Part shown: one piece after another, positions 48,200 through 59,322 of the stretch
Position numbering within the stretch: position 1 is the first letter of the stretch
How the letters are laid out: each line of letters starts with the position of its first letter
Origin: Myxocyprinus asiaticus
Lineage: Eukaryota > Chordata > Actinopteri > Cypriniformes > Catostomidae
Length of the DNA: 64,000 bases
NCBI RefSeq assembly: GCF_019703515.2
Contig: NC_059346.1
Span: 49,645,501 to 49,709,500 of the forward strand
Reading direction: 5' to 3'
The notes under the pieces: generated by a model
Database searches by the model: none
Seen by the model: the letters and a program-made list of their open reading frames with translations, nothing else
Told to the model about the DNA's origin: nothing
Translations under genes and position numbers: made by a program

Positions 48200-48760
48200 T
48201 GCTCTGCCTTGCCGTGAACCACCCTGCCCCTCACGGTGGCTCATCAGGAAGATTCGCCTCGGCTACGCGATCCAGTTTGCCAAACGCCCGCCCTGGTTCA
48301 GTGGCATCCTCTCCACTACAGTGCAGGGCGAGGGTGCCTCCATCCTCTGGGTGGAAGTTGCCACCCTTCTGGCGAAGGGAGCAACAGAGCCCGTCCCCGT
48401 AGCCGAGTTGCGCAAGGGCTCCTACAGCCCTTATTTTATTGTGCCCAAGAGAGGGGGAGGGTCAAGCCCAATCTTGGACCTACATGCCCTGAACAAGGCC
48501 TTACACAGGCTTCCGTTCAGGATGTTAACGCAGAAGCGCATCCTGGTGTCAGTACGACATCAGGATTGGTTCGCGGCCATCGACCTGAAGGTCGCATACT
48601 TTCACGTATCGATCCTTCCTCGACACAGACTCTTTCTTTACATACCAGTACAAGGTCCCCTCGCATCTTTACCAAGGTCGCAGAGGCTGCCCTGGCTCCA
48701 GTGAGGGAGAAGGGCATTCATTCGACTGGCTAATCCTAGCTCACTTGCGAGATCTACTGT
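48200..48760 (+). pseudogene. DIRS copy D reverse transcriptase (truncated)
   Basis: Blocks: RKIRLGYAIQFAKRPPWFSG near 48247, ILDLHALNKALHRLPFRMLT near 48473, DWFAAIDLKVAYFHVSI near 48564, then a degenerate GIH..DWLILAH near 48715 that lacks the tyrosine and one aspartate of Y-x-DD. The sequence DLLCVHRD at ~48765 is followed at once by TYVNRQGG of RNase H, so about 0.8 kb (thumb and first RNase H part) is deleted relative to copy C. Confidence 0.85.
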
Positions 48761-49290
48761 GTGTGCACAGGGACCTACGTAAACCGCCAAGGCGGTGTAC
48801 GCTCACGTCGCATGTCGCAACTCGCCCGCCTCCTCCTCCTTTGGAGTCAGCAGACCTTGAAGTCTCTGCAGGCCACTCACCTTCCAGGCGTCCTCAACCG
48901 CGCAGCGGACGCGATCTCACGGCGGGTAACACTCCATGGGGAGTGGAGACTCCACCCCCATGTAGTCCAGCTGATTTGGGAGAGATTCGGGGAGGCGCAG
49001 GTAGACCTGTTTGCATCCCAAGACTCCTCTCACTGCCCCCTGTGGTACTCCCTGTCCGAGGCCCCCCTCGGCATGGATGCCTTGGTGCACAGCTGGCCTC
49101 GGAGGCTACGCAAGTATGCGTTTCCTCCTGTGAGCCTCATTGCACAGACTCTGTGCAAAGTCAGGGAGGATGAGCAGCTAGTCCTGTTCATTGCGCCGTA
49201 CTGGCCCAACCGGACTTGGTTCTTGGATCTGATGCTCCTGACAGTAGCACCTCCCTGGCGCATTCCCCTGAGGCCTAGCAGGTCTTCCGC
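48761..49290 (+). pseudogene. DIRS copy D RNase H tail and linker
   Basis: This frame is open for 204 codons from 48761: TYVNRQGGVRSRRMSQLARL, then ATHLPGVLNRAADAISRRVT, DLFASQDSSHCPLWYSLSEA and LCKVREDEQLVLFIAPYWPN. The catalytic Asp and Glu of RNase H fall in the deleted part, so it cannot work. Confidence 0.85.
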
Positions 49291-50265
49291 CAGCGGTGGT
49301 AGACACGATCACTCAGGCCAGTGCCCCCTCTATGAGGTGGCTGTATGCCTTGAAGTGGTGTCTTTTCGCTAATTGGTGTTCTTCCCCATGGGGAAGACCC
49401 ACAGAGATGCGCCGTCAGGTCTGTGCTGTCTTTCCTTCAGGAAGGGCTGGAGAGTCTCTCTCTACCCTGAAAGTGTACGTAGCTGCCATAGCAGCTCACC
49501 ATGATACACTGGATGGGAGACCCTCACGACAGCGTGACCTGACAAACAGGTTCCTCAAAGGCACGAGGAGGTTGAATCCTCCTAGACCACACCTGATCCC
49601 CTCTTGGGATCGCTCTGTGGTCCTACCTGCCCTACAGAGAGCCCCCTTTGAGCCCCTGGAGCAGGCTGAGCTCAGCACTCTGTCCCTGAAGACGGCCCTC
49701 CTGGTGGCGCTCACTTCCATCAAGAGGGTGGTGGACCTGCAGGCGCTCTCTGTTACCAGCGAATGCCTGAAGTTCGGGCCGGCACACTCTCACGTGATCC
49801 TGAGACCCCAGCCCTGTTACGTGCCCAAAGTTCCCACCACTCCTTTTCGGGACCAGGTGATGAACCTGCAAGCACTCCCTTCAGAGGAGGAAGACCCGGC
49901 CTTGTCGTTGCTGTGTCCAGTTTGCGCTCTGCGCATCTATCTGGACTGCACGCAGAGCTTTAGATGCTCGGAGCATCTCTTTGTCTGTTTTGGAGGACAG
50001 CAGAAGGGGAAAGCTGTCTCCAAGCAGAGATTAGCCCATTGGATTGTGAATGCCATTTTCCTCACATACCAGTCTCAGGACTTGCCGTGCCCCTTGGGAG
50101 TCCAGGCGCACTCCACTAGAGGTGTTGCGTCCTCCTGGGCACTGGCAAGGGGGGCCTCTCTTGCAGACTGCGGATTGGGTCACACCCAATACCTTTGTGA
50201 GGTTTTATAACCTACGCATAGACCCGGTTTCGACCCGAGTGTTACGCGGTAACAGCAGGTAGACC
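49290..50265 (+). pseudogene. DIRS copy D tyrosine recombinase (best preserved)
   Basis: The open frame 49296-50210 (304 codons) runs from the core-binding domain (STLKVYVAAIAAHHDTLDGR) to the catalytic domain. It has the first Arg arm ALTSIKRVVDLQALSV near 49720 and the H-x-x-R box AHSTRGVASSWALARG near 50108. One frame change near 50165 moves the end, TPNTFVRFYNLRID with the nucleophilic Tyr, into another frame (to 50262). All catalytic residues are encoded, but not in a single frame. Confidence 0.88.
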
Positions 50266-51009
50266 GGGCGGCCAGTTGGGTGTACTGCTTGCATTGCGCC
50301 TTTCCCCTTTTTCAAAGGTGATAATGTGCACTTTTTGTCCACAACAGTTCCCTGTTCCGGCGAACTCCGGATGCCTCTTTAATTCTTTAGCACTGTTCAG
50401 GTGATGAACTTGGTGGAGGAGTGATGCCACCAGGCCCAGTGCTCGTGGTATTCCCCATTTCAGGTGAGCCTGTGTGCTTGGGCTCAGTGCTCCATGCGTG
50501 GTGATTCCCCCTTGGTAATCCCATATGATGAGGTTCCACTGTTCGGTTCCCCTTAAGTGAACCCTGTGTTTCCCCTCGTCAGAACTTTCTCTGCCTTGGC
50601 CACTGTGCTGCATACCCTCACTATAGATAGGGTCCTCCTGTGATATCATTCCATATGTGAACTTCCCCGTTGGTAAGTCTATATGAGGTATTCTCCACAT
50701 GCTAACTCCCTTCGGCAGGATGTGGTCTCCGTAGTGCTCTCCTTCCTGGAGAGGGAAAAGCACTTCCCAGCACTATTCTAGAAAAGTGCTCGGCGGGACA
50801 TTGCTTAACAGCAATCAGTTAAGACACCACATGTAGCCTCCTTGGGTAAGTGCCTCCACCCACCTTAATGGGACTAGGGAGACGCCTTACCTAACTAGCT
50901 GGAAGGTCACGACATGGTTGAGCACTCTCTGTGAGGCACACAGCAGTTTGCCCGTGTCCACTCTTCCGTACCTCGTGACACAGTTCAGCACCTGCGGCAT
51001 TTCCTATAG

Positions 51010-51115
51010 GAACTCCTAGTGTCACTTCATCGACACAATGTCGAGTGAGTGACAGACAGGGAATGTCTTGGTTACTGATGTAACCTCTGTTCCCTGATGG
51101 AGGGAACGAGACGTT
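51010..51115. repeat. Internal complementary region of DIRS copy D
   Basis: It joins a copy of the right-type end (GAGTGAGTGACAGACAGGGA ATG) to a copy of the left-type end (TCTTGGTTACTGATGTAACC, then GTTCCCTGATGGAGGGAAC). It mirrors 34211-34310 in copy C and 17740-17850 in copy B. Confidence 0.9.
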
Positions 51116-51395
51116 GAGTCCCTCCTGCCGCGGCGCTGAACCAGCTGCTGACATGGCCGGGACTCTCTATCGGCTCCTCAGCATAAATCTGAATGAGTGA
51201 TGCACGCCATCTCCTTTTATACCCGTATGTCCGGGGCAGAGAGTGGGATGCAAATTCCACTCGCTAATTTTCATTGGCCTTTTCTATTTTAAGCAAAGGT
51301 GATTGGGGATCTCAAGATCGAACCCCTAGTGTCACTACAGCGACAAATGTCTTGTTCCCTCCATCAGGGAACAGAGGTTACATCAGTAACCAAGA

Positions 51396-52682
51396 CGATT
51401 TCCATTAGAAATAAGCTAAGTTCTCAATCATATCCATCAAATGCATTCAGATTATAGTCATTGGTCTAGGCCTTCTGTTACTTATGCTGTCTGTTCATCT
51501 TAACACATCTGCATCAATATCAAAAGCCAATATTTCATGTCAACAGCATATTCGCTCTCATAGTAACAGCAGGCAATCACGTGTTCATAGCATGATCACA
51601 TGAGGGTCACTCAGTCAAGGTTCACTTGCATGTCATTCACCGTGTTGCATGCCCGAGTGTTCCCCATCGGGGAATTAAGATCATTACTCAGGCATGTCAT
51701 GATGTACAGTGCTCAATATATGGGTCTCATCACTCCATTAAGTGAGTTTTGTTGGTCGCTCTTCGCTCAAAATCACAGCAGGCGAATTTCAATACAAGGT
51801 ATCATCCCCATGCCCTACTCACTATGAAAGACAGAGCTCATGATGTGGGCACTCTGAAAGGAGCATGACATCAGTATAAATGTAGCCTTCTCTAAAGCCT
51901 TGTGAAAGGGTCCTTCGTGAAATAATTAACTTATTTTGTTCTGTACAACATTTCAAGCAGCGTTCCCTACCCGAGCGCCTTCAAGTGCGCATTAATGCCG
52001 CTTTGGAAAATGCAGTGTTTTCTTACTCTATATGTCTACTTCCACGTTCTCATCGGAAGCACCACTGTTGTGGCGCACCTCTGACACCTAGCGGTAGGCT
52101 CCGCACTGCATTCCCTTATTCATCAGATAATTTAATTACCAGCGTAATGCATTCTGCACCCTATATGATCAGGTCATACAGGGGGTGATTCCTATTTCAC
52201 GGCATATTTACGTATTATTACTCATTCAGGCATCATTAAAGTGCAGAAATTTGTATCATATGTGTCTTCATAAATCATTCACTTTCATCTCTGTTCGGAC
52301 CATGTTTCAATCTATGGGGATTTTCAAGCATTGGGGCTTCATCAACCAAATTTCAAAGCTCATTATGAGTTTAACAGTCATGTCAGCCTAACTACATTAC
52401 ATTTTAATTTAAGTATCAATGCATTTCAGTATGATGCTGTTCACTTTTAATGCACCATGGTTGGGGACATTACATTAAGTATCAGGTAAGTAGGTTTGGC
52501 AATCATTGGATAAAACCAGTGCTGAATCAAAGCTCATTATTTCATCTTGCTACTGTTAATTTCTGTTCCTGCTGGTAAGTCATAGCTCCCTCCTAATGCT
52601 TTTACGTTATTCCTTCAACTATGTTGCCAAATGCTTTATTTATTTTAAAGTTATCAATGTTTTCGTTTTTCACTCCATTCAA

Positions 52683-52713
<31 letters not shown>

Positions 52714-53735
52714 TTAAAAAAAAGAAAAAAAAGAAAGAAAAAAAATTTGCATTCAGGGCAGCTCTCGTCTAGCAGCAGGCAGTAGGATTCGTTCCTCTGG
52801 ACATCACAGTGCTGGATTGGTGTTCTCGAAGCAGATACCGAAATTCAGTCCACTGGAGCTGCATGTCATGGACCATGCATGGTCTGCTGGTTTTACGGGC
52901 TAATAAAAAATAAAAAAAACCTTCTACATCCTCAATTTTTTTGGCATTATGCTCCATTTCCCACAGATGCAAGCTTCCCCACCTCTCTATCTACTACACC
53001 TATCATTAGATCACATTTCCTCCTTCCCGAGCAGTTCCAGTTTCACATTCAATCTCCCACCCCCTTGGGCCACCTCATTTCGTATGCGCATCATTCATCA
53101 AGGCCACTCCATCTCTCGCCTCACGCAAGCATTTCATCGATAACACTTAACAATGTATCTATTGACAACCGCTGCTGCTCGGACCTCAGATTTGATCCCC
53201 ATGGCTAATCACTGGAACAGTTTCCCCCTTTTCCATAACAAAACCCTGAAACCTCCCTTTTCACGTACGCGCACCCTCCAAAGGTCCTGAGGCAACCGAA
53301 CAGGATCATGATTTGCAGGGAAATGGCCAGACAAAATTCTAACTCATGCCAGCTCCCCTTCATCCGCATCTTCGAAATCACCCCAACGTCATTGCCAGCG
53401 TATTATGGGGTCCCCCACTGGCATGCAAACGTATCATCATTTGAGACTCCACTACCACCGTCGTATCAAAGGCTGTCCTCCTCTAGGCTCCTTAGCCCCT
53501 ACTGAAACATTGACATGGCAGAGCTCCCACTGAATCCCATTCTCTCAGTAAAGCACATTCCCAGGTTTTCAATTCATTGTTACTCTCTATCTCGTTCAGG
53601 AGTTCCATCGACGTGTCCATTCACCAGCATACTACTATCCTCTGCCCACACCTTTCCAACCTACTGCCGGTCTATGCCCCTCATTCCTCCCCTTAGATTC
53701 CGCTAAAACTCATGCAGAAAGGACTCGCCCAGCCC
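51396..53735. other. Interior of composite insertion, unidentified
   Basis: Sequence between DIRS D and a possible recombinase remnant. It contains a (TG)n(TA)n microsatellite at 52684-52713. The plus strand from ~52930 to 54250 is unusually rich in C and T with few G, unlike its surroundings, as if it were an old coding or 3'-UTR strand. No domain was recognised. Confidence 0.35.
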
Positions 53736-53739
53736 ACGC

Positions 53740-54245
53740 TCATTTCACCTCTTTTCTCTAACACTCCTAAACTTACCACCTGGGATGCGGCTGTAGTATA
53801 ACTTTATCTATAACCTCCAGCTCCTCCTGCCTGATACCCTCAAATATATTTGGAAAACTAGTTCACAATTCGCATCTGATCCCTCAAATATTGCATCCCC
53901 TCCCCTAGTCTCAAGGCACTCTTTCAGAATTGGTGCGGCCACAACGGCTGCTCATCAAGGACTACCAGAACCCACAACCAGATGCTCGGGTGCTGGTCTT
54001 CCTCATCCTCCAGAAATATACTTGACCCAACCCTCAAACATTACACATGCTCAAGCCTCCTCAGCCATAAGTTTTCATACCTATCTGGTGGCGGTCGGGG
54101 GCCTCACTGCCCATCCACAACTTTCCCACACTTATCAAATTTAAGCCGTCTATTGTCCTGCAAGGACACCGCATAACCACATCCACCCTCCTCACCAAGG
54201 CTTTCACAATCCCAGCATGGTTTTCCTTTGCATAGGTACTGCACA
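53740..54245 (+). pseudogene. Possible tyrosine recombinase-like remnant
   Basis: Across different frames the plus strand yields KLTTWDAAV (near 53773), PQPDARVLVFLILQKYT (near 53970), DPTLKHYTCSSLLSHKFSYL (near 54015) and LQGHRITTSTLLTKAF (near 54157). The order resembles the core-binding domain of Crypton/Ngaro-type tyrosine recombinases (a helix beginning with a Thr-x-Lys-x-Tyr strip, then a 'R-x-PIT' turn). No catalytic residues are visible, and the frames are broken. The resemblance rests on pattern alone, so it is weak. It may mark the element that hosts DIRS D. Confidence 0.3.
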
Positions 54246-54289
54246 AGCCTAGCTCACCCTCGATGGAAGGCTCATAACCAAAATGGGAT

Positions 54290-55070
54290 ATCTTTCAACA
54301 CAGGGTATTGCACAACAAAATAGCAATTATTGTATGGCTTTACACATGCTGTTCACCTTTTGGCAAAGATAAACATTAAACAATGGCCGCCCTTGTTGGA
54401 GGGCTTGAGCCTCATGATATATCTTTCAACGAAGGGTATTGCACGCAACGTCGCCATTATCGTATGGCTTTACACTATGCTGTTCATCTTTCGGCAAAGA
54501 TACTCCAAACAATGCCTGCCCTCGTTGGAGGGTTCATAATCAAATGTTTTCTTTCAACGAAGGGTATTGCACGCAACGTCGCCATTATCGTATGGCTTTA
54601 CGCTACGTTGTTCATCCTTCTGCAAAGATACTCCAACAACGCATGCCCTCGTCGGAGGGTTCATAATCAAATGTTGTTTTCTTTCAACGAAGGGTACTGC
54701 ACGCAACGTCGCCATTATCGTATAGCTTTACGCTACGTTGTTCATCTTTCGGCAAAGATATTCCAAACAATGCCTGCCCTTGTCAAAGGGTTCATAATCA
54801 AATCTTGTTTTCTTTCCACAAAGGGTATTGCAGGCAACGTCACCATTATCGTATGGCTTTATGTTAGGTTGTTCATCTTTCGGCAAAGATACTCCAAACA
54901 ATGCCTGCCCTCGTCGGAGGGTTCATAATCAAATGTTGTTTATCTTACTCTACAAAGATACTGCACAACGATGCTGGCCTAACGCAGGACCTCAAACCAC
55001 GTTGTTCATCTTTGGCAAAGATTCTGCACAACCAGGTGCTCCTCAACGGAGGGCCCAAAATCTTACTTGA
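54290..55070. repeat. Tandem array, unit ~130 bp, 5-6 copies
   Basis: The phrase GTATGGCTTTA (once GTATAGCTTTA) starts at 54332, 54462, 54590, 54720 and 54851, giving spacings of 130, 128, 130 and 131. Each unit has GGGTATTGCACGCAACGTCG, TTCATCTTTCGGCAAAGATA, AACAATGCCTGCCCTCGT and GGAGGGTTCATAATCAAATG. The edges (54290-54330 and 54950-55070) hold diverged units. The central units are most alike, as in arrays shaped by unequal exchange. An open frame across it is a by-product. Confidence 0.92.
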
Positions 55071-55951
55071 GGGCAAGAAAAAAAAAGGAAAAAAATGTAT
55101 TAAAAAAATTAAACTCGAGGACATAAAACTCAAGGACCCAATAAAAAAAATTAAAAAACATATATCATAAAAGCATCAGTAAACGCAAGCACAGCTTTTC
55201 CTACTGCAAAGGTATTGCACAACCATGCCAGGGATACGGAATATTTCATGCCAAATGTCAATTCTAGATCTTCACATCTCCTTTTCTCTTCTCTAGATTG
55301 AACACCTAACACAAGACCTGGTTTGTAGCCTGACCGGATCTTTTCTTTTGGGGGTAGTATTTTATTTCTCTCTTTTGGGGTAGGCTCCTCGTCCCTGCCT
55401 CCTATCTCTGGCAGGATCTGATGGTTTGAGTACAACAACTTCGGACTGCCAGACGGGGCTTATGCCAAGGAGAGACTTTACATTCCTGTTTTATATTGAT
55501 CAAATAAATGTAATCTAAAACTTTACTCAAATCTGTGAGTCTTCCTGATAGAAATATATTTTTGGCAGTCTTGCATTTGTTTAAAGATGCTTTAATTTGT
55601 TCCCAATCATTTTCCCACACTGGCGAGTTATTTATGAATAAATAAACCTAAAATAATTATATAATTTCAAGTAAGATATTAATACAATATCAATAATGAT
55701 CGAATGACTTTAAAATATAAAAACGTAATCACTCCACAGTATACTGTATATATATCAGAAAAGTGTGAATGCATGAACTAATCTTAACCTCGGGATCAAA
55801 CTCCGAATTGATAGAAAAAGTTGGTAACAAGCATCTTGATACCACTTAACCCTAATGAAGCCTGACTGGATTTGGTGAGTTTTGTCAAACTAAAACCAAT
55901 CCTGGAATCCAGAATTTGTTCAGCTTTTTTTTTTTTTTGTGATACATGGCC
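55071..55951. other. Right part of composite insertion
   Basis: A-rich tracts at 55078-55100 and 55140-55160, one more diverged array phrase near 55198-55225 (CTACTGCAAAGGTATTGCAC), then unidentified AT-rich sequence. It ends in a T run and the terminal repeat. Confidence 0.4.
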
Positions 55952-56003
55952 CTGGAGAGTTGGCTAATTATAGACCTCAAATCTCCCATTTATGTCGAAA
56001 TAC
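55952..56003 (+). mobile_element. Old LINE, segment 3
   Basis: CTGGAGAGTTGGCTAATTAT, then AGACC and CCCATTTATGTCGAAATAC, matches 24260-24315 of the other LINE copy. It is cut at 56003 by L2-like copy 2. Confidence 0.9.
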
Positions 56004-56017
56004 AGCTAAGCTAATAG

Positions 56018-57836
56018 ATGGCGCCGAGTATGGCTGCTGCGTTGCGAGCTCCGACACAACATAGTAGTGTTTTGTTTGTTTTGTTCACAATTCTTATGTT
56101 TTTTGTCTTGGATGTTGTCTGCCTTATTGTCTACGACAGACAAACACTTTTGGACATTGGTTCAGCAATCTCACACCGCAAACCGGACTTCACATTCCTC
56201 AATGCCGACCCGCTGTTTACAAACACACAAGCGGAGCCCTTTGTCTGGGCAGCACGGCCGCGGAAACGCAGGAGGAAAAGGGGAAACAGCCGGCGTTCTC
56301 ATCAGAGTAAGACGCCACGCAAATCGACCCCCGCTACCCACTATTCTACTGGCAAATGTTCAGTCTCTGGATAACAAGCTCTGCGAGCTGAAAGCGCGGA
56401 TCTCTTTCCAACGAGATACAAGGGACTGCTGCATTATCTGCCTTACGGAAACTTGGATGTCTGCGGAGATTCCAGACTCAGCCATTGAACCCGTGGGGTT
56501 CTCCGTGCACCGAGCGGACAGAGCGAAATACCTCTCAGGTAAAAGCAGAGGAGGTGGTGTATGTTTTATGATCAACAAATCCTGGTGTGATCAGAGGAAC
56601 GTACATTCTGTCAAGTCTTTCTGCTCTCCTGATCTGGAATTTCTCATGCTTCTGTGTCGACCATTCTGGCTACCGAGGGAATTCACAGCGGTCATTATCA
56701 CAGCTGTGTACATTTCCCCACAAGCCGACACAGACCGGGCACTCAAGGAACTGTATGGGATTAAAAGTGAGCAGGAAACCGCGCACCCTGAGGCCGCGTT
56801 CATTGTGACCGGGGACTTTAACAAAGCCAGTTTAAAATCAGTCGCACCAAAATATCACCAGCACATTAGTTTCAACACACGAGGGGACCATTTTTTTTTT
56901 TGGACCATTGCTACTCTCCGTTCCGGGATGGCTACAAATCTCTCCCCCCCCCCCCCACCATTTGGCAAATCGGACCACTCTTCCATTCTGCTTCTGCCCG
57001 CTTACAGGCAGAAACTGAAACAGGAAGCACCCACCCTCAGAACGATCCAGTGCTGGTCAGACCAATCAGATTCTACGCTACAAGACTGTTTTGATCACAC
57101 GGACTGGGAGATGTTCCGGTCCGCCTCTGATGACAACATCGAGCTTTACGCTGACAGCGTAATGTGTTTCATCAGAACGTGCGTAGAGGACGTCGTTCCG
57201 ACCAGAACAATACGGATCTATCCAAATCATAAACCATGGATTAATAGCGATGTTCGCGCGGCACTTAATGTGCAGACCTCCGCTTTTAAATCCGGGAACG
57301 CGGAGGAGCATAAACAATCCAGTTATGCCCTCCGAAAAACCATCAGAACCACAAAACGCCAGTACAGGAGCAAGATTGAAGGACAGTTTAACACCACCAA
57401 CTCTAGAAGCATGTGGCAGGGAATTAACATCATCACGGACTTTAAAGGGAATAAAAACTCCGCCATGAACACCGCTGCCTCTCTACCGGATGAGCTAAAT
57501 ACTTTTTATGCTCGTTTCGAGGGAAATAACACCGCCCTCGCGGAGAGAGCTCTCGCGGCTGAAGCTACAGAGGTTAGGTCACTCTCCGTCTCTGTAGCGG
57601 TTGTAACCCGATCCTTCCGACGTGTGAATATCCGCAAAGCCGCGGGCCCAGACGGCATTCCGGGCCACGTCATCAGAGCGTGCGTGAACCAGCTGGCTGG
57701 TGTTTTTACGGACATTTTCAACCTTTCCCTCTCTTTGTCTGTAGTCCCCACATGCTTTAAAACATCCACCATTGTGCCTGTTCCAAAACAATCAAAGATA
57801 ACTTGCTTAAATGTATTGCCTCTCTCTCTCTTTTGA
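56018..57836 (+). pseudogene. LINE copy 2 endonuclease part of ORF2
   Basis: The start codon at 56018 gives MAPSMAAALRAPTQHSS, with a hydrophobic stretch and a basic ARPRKRRRKRGNSRRSH segment. A frame change near 56285 is needed to enter the 56067-57836 frame (589 codons), which has the endonuclease: ILLANVQSLDNKL, CLTETWMSAEI, VTGDFNKASLK and GKSDHSSILLL. Then [20 protein letters not shown] opens the polymerase. The frame ends at 57836 after a deletion of about 85 bp relative to copy 1 (between TGCTTAAATG and the GCCTCTCTCTCT run). Confidence 0.88.
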
Positions 57837-58854
57837 CCCGCTGCAGTTTGCTTACCGCAACAACCGCTCCACTGATGATGCCATTGCATCTACAATACAC
57901 ACTGCTCTCTCCCACCTGGAAAAAAAGAACACTTATGTGAGAATGCTGTTTGTAGACTACAGCTCAGCATTCAACACCATAGTGCTCTCCAAGCTAGATG
58001 AGAAACTCCGGGCTCTGGGCTTAAACAGCTCACTGTGCAGCTGGATCCTGGACTTCCTGTCAAGCAGACGCCAGGTGGTTAGAATAGGCAGCAACATCTC
58101 CTCCTCACTGACCCTCAACACTGGAGCCCCACAGGGCTGTGTTCTCAGCCCACTCCTGTATTCACTGTACACACATGACTGTGTGGCAACACATAGCTCC
58201 AATGCCATCATTAAGTTTGCTGATGACACGACGGTGGTAGGTCTGATCACTGACAATGATGAAACAGCCTACAGAGAGGAGGTGCACACTCTGACACACT
58301 GGTGTCAGGAGCACAACCTCTCCCTCAACGTCAGTAAGACAAAGGAGCTTGTGGTGGACTTCAGAAGAAAAGACAGAGAACACAGTCCCATCACCATCAA
58401 TGGAGCACTGGTGGAGAGAGTCAGCAGCTTCAAGTTCCTGGGTGTCCACATCACTGAGGAACTCACATGGTCCATCCACACTGAAGTCGTTGTGAAGGAG
58501 GCTCATCAGTGCCTCTTCTTCTTAAGACGGCTGAGGAAGTTTGGAATGAACCGCCACATCCTCACACGGTTCTACACCTGCACTGTAGAGAGCATCCTGA
58601 CTGGCTGCATCTCCGCCTGGTACGGCAATAGCACAGCCCACAACCGCAAAGCACTGCAAAGGGTGGTGCGAACTGCCAGACACATCATCGGAGGTGAGCT
58701 TCCCTCCCTCCAGGAAATATATACAAGGCGGTGCGTGAAAAAAGCTCGGAGGATCATCAGAGACTCCAGCCACCCGACTCGCAGCATCAGGACCTGCACC
58801 AGCCGACTCCATGATAACTTCTTCCCCCAAGCAATCAGACTTCTGAACTCTTGA
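57811..58854 (+). pseudogene. LINE copy 2 reverse transcriptase, catalytic part intact
   Basis: 347 open codons: [60 protein letters not shown], the intact catalytic [11 protein letters not shown] near 58213, and the C-terminal [20 protein letters not shown] and [20 protein letters not shown]. It is complete to the stop at 58852-58854. It lacks the short finger segment deleted just upstream and is out of frame with the endonuclease. Confidence 0.9.
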
Positions 58855-58998
58855 TCTCCCACGATCAAATACATCAGCACTGCACTTTATTACCCTTACT
58901 CTTATATCTCACACCGGACTGTCATAAATTATATTATATTCTCTCTTAACAACTGACTATCAACCGACAGCCTGAATGTCAATACAGTACAATACTGT

Positions 58999-59035
<37 letters not shown>

Positions 59036-59322
59036 TTTTTTATATATTTTTTTATTTTTTATTTTTATTGATTAATGTGTATCTATATAGTGCGTATTGT
59101 ATACTGTACAGTGTATGTTATTATTTGTATACTGTTGAGCGTAATTATGTGTATAACAGATGTTTAATTGTGCTGTGTTAATTTGATGTTATTGTAAATT
59201 GGTACTGTCTCATCACTGTCACGACTGCTATGTTGATCGGAACTGCACCCAAGAATTTCACACACCATTGCACTTGTGTATATGGCTGTGTGACAATAAA
59301 GTGATTTGATTTGATTTGATTT

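Larger units (their letters stand above)
46796..51395 (+). mobile_element. DIRS retrotransposon, copy D (both termini present)
   Basis: Same family as B and C. The left end (GTTCCCTGTCTGTCACTCTC) corresponds to the right end of C, because D is in the opposite orientation. The inverted terminal repeats share GACACTAGGGGTTCGATCTT and CACTTTTGCT-type sequence through GATGGCGTGCATCACTCATT (left 46825-46985, right 51190-51345 inverted). The internal complementary region at 51010-51115 reads GTGACAGACAGGGAATG then TCTTGGTTACTGATGTAACC. The polymerase/RNase H junction is deleted and the frames are broken. Confidence 0.93.
46209..55951. mobile_element. Composite insertion with terminal inverted repeats, CTG flanks
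   Basis: The left end TGGCCTGTGTCACAAAGC and the right end, read inverted as GGCCATGTATCACAAAAA, are imperfect terminal inverted repeats. The LINE is interrupted between GATCCTG (46208) and CTGGAGAGTTGG (55952), leaving a CTG on each side as a possible 3-bp target duplication. Three-base duplications suggest PIF/Harbinger-like elements, but CTG is not their usual target, so the class is open. DIRS copy D fills 46796-51395. The rest is 46209-46795 and 51396-55951. Confidence 0.7.
56004..59322 (+). mobile_element. L2/CR1-type LINE, copy 2 (near full length), 7-bp TSD
   Basis: It is inserted into the old LINE, flanked by GAAATAC at 55997-56003 and 59323-59329. The 5' end AGCTAAGCTAATAGATGGCG leads at once to an ATG (56018). 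The 3' end is GTGATTTGATTTGATTTGAT. A (TA)n run at 59006-59033 lies in the 3' UTR. It is collinear with copy 1 at 12086-15415 and more complete at the 5' end. Confidence 0.93.

Noticed and set aside
54383..54928. 181-codon open frame with repeated IARNVAIIVWLY segments that look like membrane helices.
   Set aside because: It is a direct consequence of the 130-bp array; unit length varies by 1-3 bases, so the frame is not kept from unit to unit.
54290..55070. CRISPR-like regular repeats.
   Set aside because: Units are ~130 bp and contiguous with no unique spacers, in a vertebrate genome.
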